Of a stretch of 64,000 nucleotides of DNA, positions 41,721 to 49,007 are shown piece by piece. Made by a program: the position numbers and the translations under genes. Below the pieces are notes generated by a model that searched no databases, was not told where the DNA came from, and saw only the letters and a list, made by a program, of their open reading frames with translations. Source of the DNA: Streptomyces niveus (GTDB lineage: Bacteria; Actinomycetota; Actinomycetes; Streptomycetales; Streptomycetaceae); NCBI RefSeq assembly GCF_002009175.1, contig NZ_CP018047.1, forward strand, positions 6,820,001-6,884,000, written 5' to 3'. Numbering within the stretch: the first letter of the stretch is position 1; the number at the start of each line of letters is the position of its first letter.

Positions 41721-42392
41721 GGGCGAGCTGCTGGCCGCGGAGGACTTCGCGGTGATCGGCAGCCCGGTGCGGATGCCGCTGCCGGCCGCCTCCCTGCTGG
41801 AGATGCTGCCGCAGGAGGCGCGGCAGAAGGCCGTGGCGGGAGGGGCGCATTCTTGAGGTGCTGCACGGCCTGCCGCCGGGTACGGGCCTGGGCGCCGAGC
41901 CCCGGCCCGAGTACGGTCCGGGCCGGTCGTTGACCGTCCGCGAGCGGGCGAAGGCCGCCGAGCTCACTGCGACGGGGCACCCGGCCGCGGCGAGTACGGT
42001 CGCCCTGAAGCGGCGCCGCTACCAGGCCCAGGGCGTGATGGGGCCGGCCGATCACCGGCCGGTCCGCAAGAAGTCGGCCTTCGGGGCGGTGGATGACAGG
42101 ATCGTGGTGGCGATGCGGCAGACGATCGCCGAGGCCGTAGACGCCTCGACCCGCCGGGGCACGTGCATCCTCTGGCGGACCGGCGAATTGCTGCGGCAGA
42201 CGCCCGAGGGCCGGGCGGTGAAGCTGCCCTCGGAGCGGACCCTTTACCGGCTGCTGGCCAAGCTCACCGACGACACCCACACGTTCGGCTCGGCCGTCAC
42301 CCGGCGTTCGCGCGCCCATGGTGCGGTCGGGCCGTTCAAGGTCCCGTCGTGCGCGGCGGCGTTTGGGCTCGTTGACGGGTACCGGGGAGCGG

Positions 42393-42446
42393 TTGACCGC
42401 TGATCCGCTTACTCTTATCGTTTCTCGATAACATCGATATTCGATA
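42393..42446 (+). promoter_or_regulatory. Promoter and TCGATA operator of the DUF2975/HTH cassette
   Basis: TTGACC (42393-42398), 18-bp spacer, TATCGT (42417-42422). Directly downstream TCGATA occurs three times (42425, 42434, 42441), plus the inverted TATCG at 42417. The cluster sits over the start point and is the likely target of the cassette's own HTH protein. Confidence 0.6.
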
Positions 42447-42458
42447 CGGGGGGTGCGG

Positions 42459-43151
42459 ATGTCCGCTGAGGTACAGAGCTCCAAGGGGCCCGAGCTGCCG
42501 GATCAGCCACCGTCGCACGGCGACCACGCCGAGGCCAGGCTGCTTGAACCGGTCGCCACTGTGGTCCGGGGTGTTTACCGTCTGTTCCTCGTGGGCCTCG
42601 TCGCTGGCGCCGTGGGACCTCTGGTCGGCACCAAGCTGGGTCTGATGTGGAGCGGTCCGAACGTGTGTGTCGATTCCCGCTCGGACTTCAGCACGGACGG
42701 ATTTACCGGCAGGTTCCGGCCCCATGCAGGGGTCGAGGTCATGACCCGCCCGTCTTACTGCACTGATCACGCCGACGGTGCCCAGCGGCTGTTCGACTTC
42801 CTCGGCGGCTTTCCCTCGTTGCTGCTTGTCCTTGGCATCCTGTTCCTGCTCAACCGCTTGATAGGGGGTGCGTCCCGTGAGGGCGTCTTCACCACCCGGA
42901 CCGCCAAGCACCTACGGGTCGCGGGCTGGTGGCTGCTGCTCGGCTGCCTGGTCGCAGAGGTGGTAGAAGCCGGCGCGCATGCGGCGCTGCTGGCGACTCT
43001 GGCCCAGGACTACCCCTTCACTGCGGAGAGTTGGCTGGGGACCTGGCAGCCGCCCTATGCACTCGTCTTCACGGCCCTTGGCATCCTCACGTTCGCCCGC
43101 GTCATGCGCGCAGGGGTGGCCATGCGGGAGGATCTGGAAGGTACGGTGTGA
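42459..43151 (+). CDS. DUF2975-type membrane protein
   Basis: 230 aa starting MSAEVQSSKGPELPDQPP. Four hydrophobic segments are seen near residues 36-58, 110-128, 145-165 and 195-212, the DUF2975 layout. An extracytoplasmic loop between helices 1 and 2 has two cysteines (NVCVDSRSDF and PSYCTDH). DUF2975 genes are nearly always followed by a small YozG-like HTH gene, as here (ATG inside the stop, 1-bp overlap). Their function is unknown. The pair lies inside the broken tnsB and is intact, so it may have inserted more recently. Confidence 0.8.
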   Translation: MSAEVQSSKGPELPDQPPSHGDHAEARLLEPVATVVRGVYRLFLVGLVAGAVGPLVGTKLGLMWSGPNVCVDSRSDFSTDGFTGRFRPHAGVEVMTRPSYCTDHADGAQRLFDFLGGFPSLLLVLGILFLLNRLIGGASREGVFTTRTAKHLRVAGWWLLLGCLVAEVVEAGAHAALLATLAQDYPFTAESWLGTWQPPYALVFTALGILTFARVMRAGVAMREDLEGTV

Positions 43152-43399
43152 TGACGCCGGACGACAGCGACAGTCATGGGATCGAGGTCCATCTCGACCG
43201 CATGCTCAGCGAGCGCGGCATGACCCTCACGGAGCTCGCCTCCCGGGTCGGCGTGACCAACGTGAACCTGTCCATCCTGAAGAACGGCCGGGCACGCGCG
43301 ATCCGCTTCACCACGCTGACCCGCATCTGCGAGGTCCTCGACTGCCAGCCAGGCGACCTGCTCACGTACCAAGGCGCCGAAGTCAAGCGGCGGCGGTAA
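43151..43399 (+). CDS. YozG-like XRE family HTH regulator
   Basis: 82 aa. The helix-turn-helix covers residues 12-65: VHLDRMLSERGMTLTELASR, then VTNVNLSILKNGRARAIRFT and ICEVLDCQPGDLL. Translationally coupled to the DUF2975 gene by a TGATG overlap. The family is often a companion of DUF2975 proteins. Autoregulation through the upstream TCGATA repeats is inferred. Confidence 0.85.
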   Translation: MTPDDSDSHGIEVHLDRMLSERGMTLTELASRVGVTNVNLSILKNGRARAIRFTTLTRICEVLDCQPGDLLTYQGAEVKRRR

Positions 43400-43436
43400 C
43401 AGCGCCCACCGGCCGGAGACGCCGTCAAATCTCGGG

Positions 43437-43562
43437 TTCTGGCACAACTTCCGTGGAGTCGAGCCGGCCCTCGGCGTGCAAGATCGGCAATCCTGATGAA
43501 CCGTCAGGTCAGCGAATCGCCCGTGAGCAACACAAAATGGGTTCACAGAAGTTGAGCCAGAA
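43437..43562. mobile_element. 126-bp inverted-repeat element (MITE-like or IS remnant)
   Basis: Outer 21-bp ends match in inverted orientation at 18 of 21 positions: 43437-43457 (TTCTGGCACAACTTCCGTG...) and 43542-43562 read on the minus strand (TTCTGGCTCAACTTCTGTG...). No transposase lies between. No target duplication is obvious. It lies between the HTH gene and the second part of tnsB, at the right border of the cassette. Confidence 0.6.
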
Positions 43563-44751
43563 TCACTACTCGTGAACAAAGGCAGACGTCGCGACGAGGG
43601 CGCTGATCGCGGCAGTCCTGCGGCCGACCACGAAGTCGGTCGACGCGAGCGTGCCGCTGGCCCGCACGGTCACCCCGGAGCGCATGCGGCCGGGCTGGGC
43701 GGACGCGCTGTCGATGTCCCGCTCGGTGCTGCCGCATCGGCGGCTTCTTCAGCTCGACGAGCGCCTGGCCCACGCCGCCGCCCGGCCGGTGATCGTGCCG
43801 GAGACGATCGTCTGCGACCACGGGAAGGTCTTCGTCTCCCGTAACTTCCAGTCCTCCTGCCGGTTCCTGCAGATCGAGTTCCAGACCACGCACAAGGGCC
43901 CGCCCTTCGAGAAGGGCCACATCCAGAAGTTGCTCGGCTCGGTGGCCACCTTGTTCGCCCAGTTCGTGGCCGGCTACACCGGTCGCAGCATCGACCACCG
44001 CGGCCGCCACCTGGAGCGCGGGCGGCTGTGGTCCCTGCTGGAACTGCAGGAGCTGCTGGACGAGTGGATCGTCGCCGCGTGGCAGAACCGTCCGCACGAC
44101 GGGCTGCGGGATCCCGCGCACCCGGGCCGGGCGTTCATCCCGAACGAGAAGTAGGCCGCCCTGATCGAGGCCTGCGGCTACGTCCCGGTCGCGCTGAGCG
44201 GCGACGAGTACGTCGAACTGCTGCCCGCCCTCTGGCGGGTCGTCAACGACTACGGCATCCGGATCAAGAACCGGATCTACGACAGCGAGGAGCCGGGCCC
44301 GATGCGCCGCCAGCACTCGGGGGTCCAGACCAAGGTCGGGCTCTGGGAGGTCCACCACGACCCATACGGCGTCTCCCGGATCTGGGTACGCGACCACCAC
44401 GGCGACGGCGGGGTGGGTGCCGGCCACTTGGAAGCACCTGAACCGGGTTCCGGTGCCCTTCGGGGACCTGGCCTGGGACCACGTTGCCCGGCAGCTGCCC
44501 GAGGCGACGGAGGAAGAACTCGCCGACGCCGTCTCCGCCCTGCTGGCCCGCGCGCTGGCCGGCCTGCCCGGTGAGCCGGGCCCCCGGCCGAGCCGGCGCG
44601 ATCGGCGGGTCGCGGCCCGCACCAAGAACACCGGCCCCTCCATCCCGGCCCCCGAGCCAGCCGAAGCAGAGGCCGAGCCGGACGGGGAGTCCCTGGCCGA
44701 CGTGATCCCGCTGGGTCTGTTCGACCCGCTCGAAGCCCCCTGGAGGCGGCC

Positions 44752-44994
44752 GTGAGCGAGCCGGAGGAGCCGGGACAGCACCTGACCACCCTCGGCTTCA
44801 CCGCCAACGGGTCCTCGGACGACACCCGGATACGGGACCTCAGCATCGCCGTCTCGCCGTCCCACACGGCCCTCATCCTCGCCGCGCAGGAGGAGGATGC
44901 GACGGACACCGACGTTCACGAAGCAGTCGCAGAGGCCGTCGCTGACCCCTATTTCCGTCAAGGCGGTGGCGGTCGCGCGGGCCTGGAGGTTTAG
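44752..44994 (+). pseudogene. Probable tnsC (AAA+ transposition regulator) 5' stub
   Basis: A GTG overlaps the tnsB stop by 4 bp, the normal tnsB-tnsC coupling. The first residues MSEPEEPGQHLTTL are all that could be a TnsC-like start. The following 66 residues (FTANGSSDDTRIRDLSIAVS...) show no Walker motifs and probably come from unrelated sequence joined by deletion. Ends at TAG 44992-44994. Identification as a tnsC stub rests mainly on position. Confidence 0.45.
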
Positions 44995-45072
44995 CTGCAC
45001 GGAATTCACGGCCGTTGTAGACCTGTTTTGGCGAGCCGAAGCACGATAGTTGACACAAAGACAGGCTTGTTG

Positions 45073-45441
45073 TCACTCGGAGGCGTCGACCGCCTCCATG
45101 GTGGTGGGGCGGCGCCCACCGCAGCAGGCCACCACTACTGTCGCCGTGGAGTTCAGGAAGATCGTGAACACCGACGACTTGTCCACCGCGTCGATGCTTC
45201 CGGTACGAAGCGGCGCTTCCCCGGCCCGCTTGAGGATGTCGACGCTGTCGGCAAGGCCATCGATCGTGTGGCCACGCCTCAGGGAGTGGCGCATACGACC
45301 CCGGAAGACGCCCGCGTGCCGGTTGGCGGGGACCAGGCCGTCCCAGACGACGAAGTCACCCCCGGCGATCAAGGCGTCGCGTGCAGGTCCGCATGCCGGG
45401 GTCTGTTCGCGGAGCATGGCGATGAGATCGTCGCGGGTCAC
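45073..45441 (-). CDS. Hypothetical cargo protein
   Basis: 122 aa from GTG (MTRDDLIAMLREQTPACGPA). The composition is protein-like, with a likely alpha/beta fold: ALIAGGDFVVWDGLVPANRH, GRMRHSLRRGHTIDGLADSV and a hydrophobic TIFLNSTATVVVACCGG near the end. The frame extends far upstream without a stop, but this is the first start after the low-complexity part. No family recognised. Antiparallel to tnsB within the transposon cargo. Confidence 0.45.
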   Translation of the reverse strand: MTRDDLIAMLREQTPACGPARDALIAGGDFVVWDGLVPANRHAGVFRGRMRHSLRRGHTIDGLADSVDILKRAGEAPLRTGSIDAVDKSSVFTIFLNSTATVVVACCGGRRPTTMEAVDASE

Positions 45442-45481
45442 ACTGCGACCCAGTGACAGGAAGACCGGCCATCGGCTGTGT

Positions 45482-45500
45482 GTGACAACTACAGCGCCTC
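45482..45500 (+). repeat. 19-bp direct repeat, copy 1
   Basis: GTGACAACTACAGCGCCTC, repeated exactly at 45559-45577, 77 bp away. It lies in the gap between the minus-strand hypothetical gene and the next broken gene. Confidence 0.8.
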
Positions 45501-45558
45501 TCTGGTGACAGTCTGGCTGCTTCGACCTGGTTCCTTCGCAGACTATTCGGTGCCGTCG

Positions 45559-45577
45559 GTGACAACTACAGCGCCTC
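45559..45577 (+). repeat. 19-bp direct repeat, copy 2
   Basis: Exact second copy of 45482-45500. The two could bound a small deletion or insertion, or act as paired binding sites upstream of the minus-strand gene at 45073-45441. Confidence 0.8.
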
Positions 45578-45660
45578 GGCAGACTTTGGCCGCCGCGCAC
45601 GAAGCACGGCGGCTCCCGCGCCCCGTCAGCCGGTCGACCGGGCGAAGGCCGGCCGCAGCT

Positions 45661-46323
45661 CGGTCCGCCGGCGCGCCACCGGCATGGTCGCCACCGAAGC
45701 CGCGGCCGCCCTCGAAAGCCCGGCTGCAACAGCACATCGACCGCGACCGCGAGGACCTGGCCGGTGACGAGCGCGGGCCCGCCGAAGTCGGGGAGTGGAA
45801 GCGCATAGCGCAGCAGCTCGCGACGACCGGCGGGGTGTACGCCCCTCAGCCCGACGCCGTCGTCCAGGACGAGCTCGCCGCCGAAGCCGAAGAAGAATTC
45901 CGGGACCTGGAGATGGAGTTGGAGCGGCAGGAGCCACTGAACTCCAACGGGCTGCCCGAGCGAGCGCACATGTTGACGGTCCTGGAGGAGGCCAACCTCC
46001 TAGGGAAAGCTGGGTGGTATGGCGCCGAAGGCCCGCTCCTGCTGTACGAGCCCGAGGATCACTAGGCGCTCGACTACATCAACGAGTACGGCGACTGGCG
46101 CCTGCACACCATTCTGGAAAGCCGCGGCATGAACCCGCCGAAGGCCCCGGATGCCGTCCCGGCGCCGGTACGGGCACACAGCGCGCTGCTGCGGACCATG
46201 GCCCGGATCGGGACGCTGGAAGGCTTCGACGCGTGCCACGCGGTGCGCCCGGCTCAAGCCGATCCGGACGCCGTCCTCGCGCCGGCCGCCTGGATCGAGG
46301 CTCGCGGCCGGAGCAGCCGGTGA
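45661..46323 (+). pseudogene. Unidentified cargo gene split by an in-frame TAG
   Basis: One continuous frame is interrupted only at 46063-46065 (TAG). Before it: HIDRDREDLAGDERGPAEVG and LNSNGLPERAHMLTVLEEAN, then WYGAEGPLLLYEPEDH. After it, in the same frame: ALDYINEYGDWRLHTILESR. The composition is protein-like on both sides, so the stop looks like a nonsense mutation. The true start is unclear. No family recognised. Confidence 0.45.
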
Positions 46324-46347
46324 GCGCCGCGACCATGTGGTCGCCAC

Positions 46348-46680
46348 GTGGGGCGGGCGACGGGGTGCGGCACCCGGTACGAGGAGTTGACGGCCGACGG
46401 ACAGGGCCACGTCGACTACGCGCTTCCGTTCGGGGAGTCGTACTCCGAGGGCGACGACAACCCGATCTGCCACTGCCCGCGCCTTCCCAAGCAGTTCTGC
46501 ATGGCGTGCGCCTGGCCACAGCGTCCCCACGGGCCCGACATGCGGCTTCTGCCAGTCCCCCATGGACTCGGCCTCAGCCGCCCGACGATGGTGCTCGCAC
46601 ACCTGCCGCCAGGCCGCCAACAGAGCATGGAAACTCGGTGAGCTCCCAGCGACAGCACTGTCCCATCTCGTTGAAGGCTG
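46348..46680 (+). pseudogene. Decayed zinc-finger-like small gene
   Basis: The first frame reads ELTADGQGHVDYALPFGESY and then CHCPRLPKQFCMACAWPQRP. The sense then shifts to another frame near 46520-46530, giving TCGFCQSPMDSASAARRWCS and HTCRQAANRAWKLGELP up to a TGA at 46678-46680. CxxC...CxxxC pairs suggest a small zinc ribbon of the kind seen in Streptomyces hypothetical proteins. A frameshift is needed to join the parts. Confidence 0.4.
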
Positions 46681-46778
46681 ATCGATGGCAGCGTCAAGTC
46701 TCGTTCCACCGAAGATTGAGCGACCTCGGGTGCAGCGCCGGTTTCGGCGGAGGCGCCGGCGTTTCGCTGGACCGGCGC

Positions 46779-47528
46779 TCAGTGGGTGGCGGACCAATCG
46801 GCGCCGACCTGATCGGCCACGGAGAAGCCCGTTTCGCAGTCCGGGCACGTCGCCTCGCCGAAGACGTAAGTCATCGCGTTGGCGACTTCTTGGTGACCGT
46901 CGGTGATGGCGATGTCGTGGAGCCGTCGGCCGATGCCGTCCATGGCCGCGGGGTTGGCGGGACGCAGGGGCGTCGTCTCGACGACATCCTCCGACAGCGC
47001 GTAGTCGCCGCTCGTGGAGAAGAATCCGCGCTCGCCGATGACGATGAAGAGGTTGGCTTGGCAGCCGGGGCAGGAGACCTCGTACTCCTCGTTCACGAGG
47101 CCACAGGCCAGGTCTTCGCTCCAGCTCACGACGCCTTCGAAGCTCAGCATGGACTCGAGGAGGTAGGCGTACTCGTTCCGATCGGACGATGTCCGGAGGT
47201 GTTTGTTCACCGCTGCCAGCAGGGTTTTGACCTCCGCGACGTGCTGGGCGCGGACATCGCCGGCCCCGTGCGGCTGGTCGGAGCCCGCCATGATCGCGCC
47301 CGCCAGGTTCAGGGCGCTGACCGCCTGCTCTCGGTCATCACGGCCGGCTACGTCGGCCAGCCATGGCAGGGCCGCGAAGCTGGCCGAGTAGACACTGCCC
47401 TGATGGCAGAGCGCCGACCACAGATCGTTCCAACGCTCGGGGCTCGGATCCGACGCGACCTGGTCCAGTAGCGTCGGTATGTCTTCCGCCGAGCCGTAAG
47501 CATGGCTCAGTTGGGTCCAATCCGTCAT
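46779..47528 (-). CDS. Conserved hypothetical protein with paired CxxC motifs (cargo)
   Basis: 249 aa starting MTDWTQLSHAYGSAEDIPTL. The N-terminal half is helical and repeat-like (WNDLWSALCHQGSVYSASFA, ALPWLADVAGRDDREQAVSA). The C-terminal half contains CPGC and CPDC, a likely zinc ribbon. I recall similar orphan proteins in many actinomycetes, some near polymorphic toxin loci where they may act as immunity proteins, but no toxin gene is visible here. It is intact and is the last gene before the right transposon end. Confidence 0.6.
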   Translation of the reverse strand: MTDWTQLSHAYGSAEDIPTLLDQVASDPSPERWNDLWSALCHQGSVYSASFAALPWLADVAGRDDREQAVSALNLAGAIMAGSDQPHGAGDVRAQHVAEVKTLLAAVNKHLRTSSDRNEYAYLLESMLSFEGVVSWSEDLACGLVNEEYEVSCPGCQANLFIVIGERGFFSTSGDYALSEDVVETTPLRPANPAAMDGIGRRLHDIAITDGHQEVANAMTYVFGEATCPDCETGFSVADQVGADWSATH

Positions 47529-47645
47529 GCCGGAATCCAACCAGGTCAGTTCAATCCACAGCGACTCTCTCTGAACAGGTCGGAGGCAGCCTGACGTGGA
47601 TCCCTCAAACTCCGGTGAGACGAGGCAAGCACCTGACCTGCACGT

Positions 47646-47712
47646 TCAAGGTTCGATGTCACGAAACTGGTAGTCATCACGCTTCGATGGCAACGACCAA
47701 GATTCGATGACA
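47646..47712 (-). repeat. Right-end transposase-binding repeats
   Basis: Read inward from 47712: TGTCATCGAATCTTGG, TTGCCATCGAAGCGTGA and GTGACATCGAACCTTGA. The CGAA cores are at 47706, 47686 and 47655 (spacings 20 and 31 bp). This mirrors the left-end array and defines the right terminus. Confidence 0.85.
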
Positions 47713-47787
47713 GAGGGCACCGGCGAGCGATCCGGCGAAAGATCCTGCGACAGGCGTGACGTCAGGCGCGGTGGCCCGTCCGCCGTC

Positions 47788-48534
47788 TCACATCTTCCGC
47801 GTCGCCAGGAAGTCCTCGAACGTCTCCCTGCCCACGGCCCGTTCGGGCGCCAGTTGATCGCCCCGCCGGTAACCCGCGTACGCCTTGCCGAACAGCGGCA
47901 TCGCCAGCAGCCGCCGCTTGTGGCCCGTCGCCCGCAGATACGCCTCGGCCAGATCCTCCAGCGTGCGGACCTCGGGACCCCCGAGGTCGGGCACCCGGCC
48001 CGCCGGCGGTCGGGTGGCCAGGTCCGCCAGCCGCGAAGCGACTTCAGCCGAGCCGATCGGCTGGAGGCTGACCCGCGCGGGCAGCACCGTGGCGACCGGT
48101 AGTTTCGTCGCGCCCTCCAGCATCTTCAGGACCAGATCGTGGAATTGGGTCGTACGCAGAATCGTCCAGCCGAGCCCCGAGTCCTCGATCATCCGCTCGA
48201 CGATCCGCTTCGTCCGGTAGTAGCCGAGCGGTAACCGGTCGCCCCCGACGACCGAGATGTAGACGAGATGCGGGATCTTCGCGCGCACGGCCGACTCCAC
48301 CAGATGCGCCGCCGCCCTGTCGTCACCGCCGCGCGCCGAGGTGGCGCAGTGGACGACCACGTCCACACCCCTCAGCGCGTCGTCCAGCGCCCTGCTGTCG
48401 TCGTCGCGCAGATCGACGGCGTACGGCTGTGAACTCCGGCTCAGCGCACGGACGGTGTGCCCGTCCGTGCGCAGTCGGTCCACGACCTGTCTGCCGAGTG
48501 TTCCCGTACCGCCGGTCACGAGGATTGTCGCCAT
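47788..48534 (-). CDS. NAD(P)-binding SDR/NmrA-type protein
   Basis: 248 aa starting MATILVTGGTGTLGRQVVDR, the atypical extended SDR glycine motif. HCATSARGGDDRAA and YISVVGGDRLPLGYYRTKRI follow (Y-x-x-x-K-like), then SGLGWTILRTTQFHDLVLKM as in NmrA-like/NAD(P)H-binding reductases and sensors. Substrate unknown. It is divergent from the riboflavin operon and lies 75 bp beyond the transposon's right end. Confidence 0.85.
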   Translation of the reverse strand: MATILVTGGTGTLGRQVVDRLRTDGHTVRALSRSSQPYAVDLRDDDSRALDDALRGVDVVVHCATSARGGDDRAAAHLVESAVRAKIPHLVYISVVGGDRLPLGYYRTKRIVERMIEDSGLGWTILRTTQFHDLVLKMLEGATKLPVATVLPARVSLQPIGSAEVASRLADLATRPPAGRVPDLGGPEVRTLEDLAEAYLRATGHKRRLLAMPLFGKAYAGYRRGDQLAPERAVGRETFEDFLATRKM

Positions 48535-48735
48535 GGCCCAAGCCTGCCAGCGTGTGACGCTCCACGTGACGAGAGGGTGCCGGGGAGTGTCGTGGAGATC
48601 CCGCCCCGTCTCCCCGCGACCACCTCGCGGCCACAGGTCCGGCCACAGGTCCGGCCACCGTCTGTGATCCAGCGCACACACCGGCCCTCGATGGCCCACG
48701 ATCAGGCGTGGCACACTGGTCCCGTACCAGCAGCA

Positions 48736-48862
48736 GCGCACTCCGGGGTCGGTGTAATTCCGAACCGGCGGTTACAGTCCGCGACCCGACCGCTTCCAGC
48801 GGCCGGTTGACCAGGTGAAACTCCTGGACCGACGGTGAAAGTCCGGATGGGAGGCAGTGCGC
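48736..48862 (+). ncRNA. FMN riboswitch (RFN element)
   Basis: Conserved RFN blocks are readable: CTCCGGGGTCGGTGTAATTC, then CGAACCGGCGGTTACAGTCC, ACTCCTGGACCGACGGTGAA and AGTCCGGATGGGAGGCAGTG. The P1 stem is GCGCACT (48736-48742) with AGTGCGC (48856-48862). FMN binding turns down the riboflavin genes. It lies 145 bp upstream of ribD. No separate terminator stem stands out, so control may be at translation or by a less obvious terminator. Confidence 0.95.
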
Positions 48863-49007
48863 GGCGGGCCGTCACCGGTATGCCGCCGTCGGCGGATCGT
48901 CCTCGGACGTTCCGTTCATCGGTCTCGGCGTTCCCGTGTGCGTTTCCCGTTTCTCTGTCGTCATCGACAGGCCCCGGAGTCCGTGCCCCAGAGGCAGGGA
49001 GGACCCG

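Larger units (their letters stand above)
41718..44755 (+). pseudogene. tnsB: TnsB-like DDE transposase, split and inactivated
   Basis: Part 1 (to about 42340) carries the N-terminal helix-turn-helix domains (GPGRSLTVRERAKAAELTAT, LPSERTLYRLLAKLTDDTHT) with a frameshift near 41837. Part 2 resumes at about 43590 (AAVLRPTTKSVDASVPLART). Between them the expected D-S-T-P-L-D-V segment with the first catalytic Asp is gone, replaced by about 1.25 kb of cargo. The second Asp (VCDHGKVF) remains. The catalytic Glu position reads GHIQKLLGS, apparently Glu to Gln. TAG at 44152 stands where relatives have Tyr (NEKYAAL), and a frameshift lies near 44405 before ATWKHLNRVPVPFG. Confidence 0.8.
41002..47712 (+). 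mobile_element. Degenerate Tn7-like (TnsA/TnsB) transposon with cargo, about 6.7 kb
   Basis: The ends carry inverted copies of a TGNCATCGAA-N-C-TTGA motif with mirrored spacing: 21 and 31 bp on the left, 20 and 31 bp on the right. Multiple transposase-binding sites at each end are the rule in Tn7-like elements. Inside the left end lie broken tnsA and tnsB and a tnsC stub. The remainder is partly decayed cargo plus at least one nested insertion. The right terminus is TGTCAT read inward (47712). The left is TGTCC at 41002 or the motif at 41010. No 5-bp target duplication is evident, so ends or flanks have drifted. The element cannot move on its own. Confidence 0.8.

Noticed and set aside
43543..45009. 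488-codon minus-strand frame across the tnsB 3' part
   Set aside because: Shadow of tnsB; the plus strand carries the recognisable transposase sequence despite its mutations.
41002..47712. Prophage or conjugative element as origin of the island
   Set aside because: No integrase, att-site tRNA, structural or transfer genes are present; tnsA/tnsB remains and the end repeats fit a Tn7-like element better.
40997..47717. 5-bp target-site duplication flanking the transposon
   Set aside because: The bases just outside the two termini (TCCGG and GAGGG) do not match, so no duplication is claimed.
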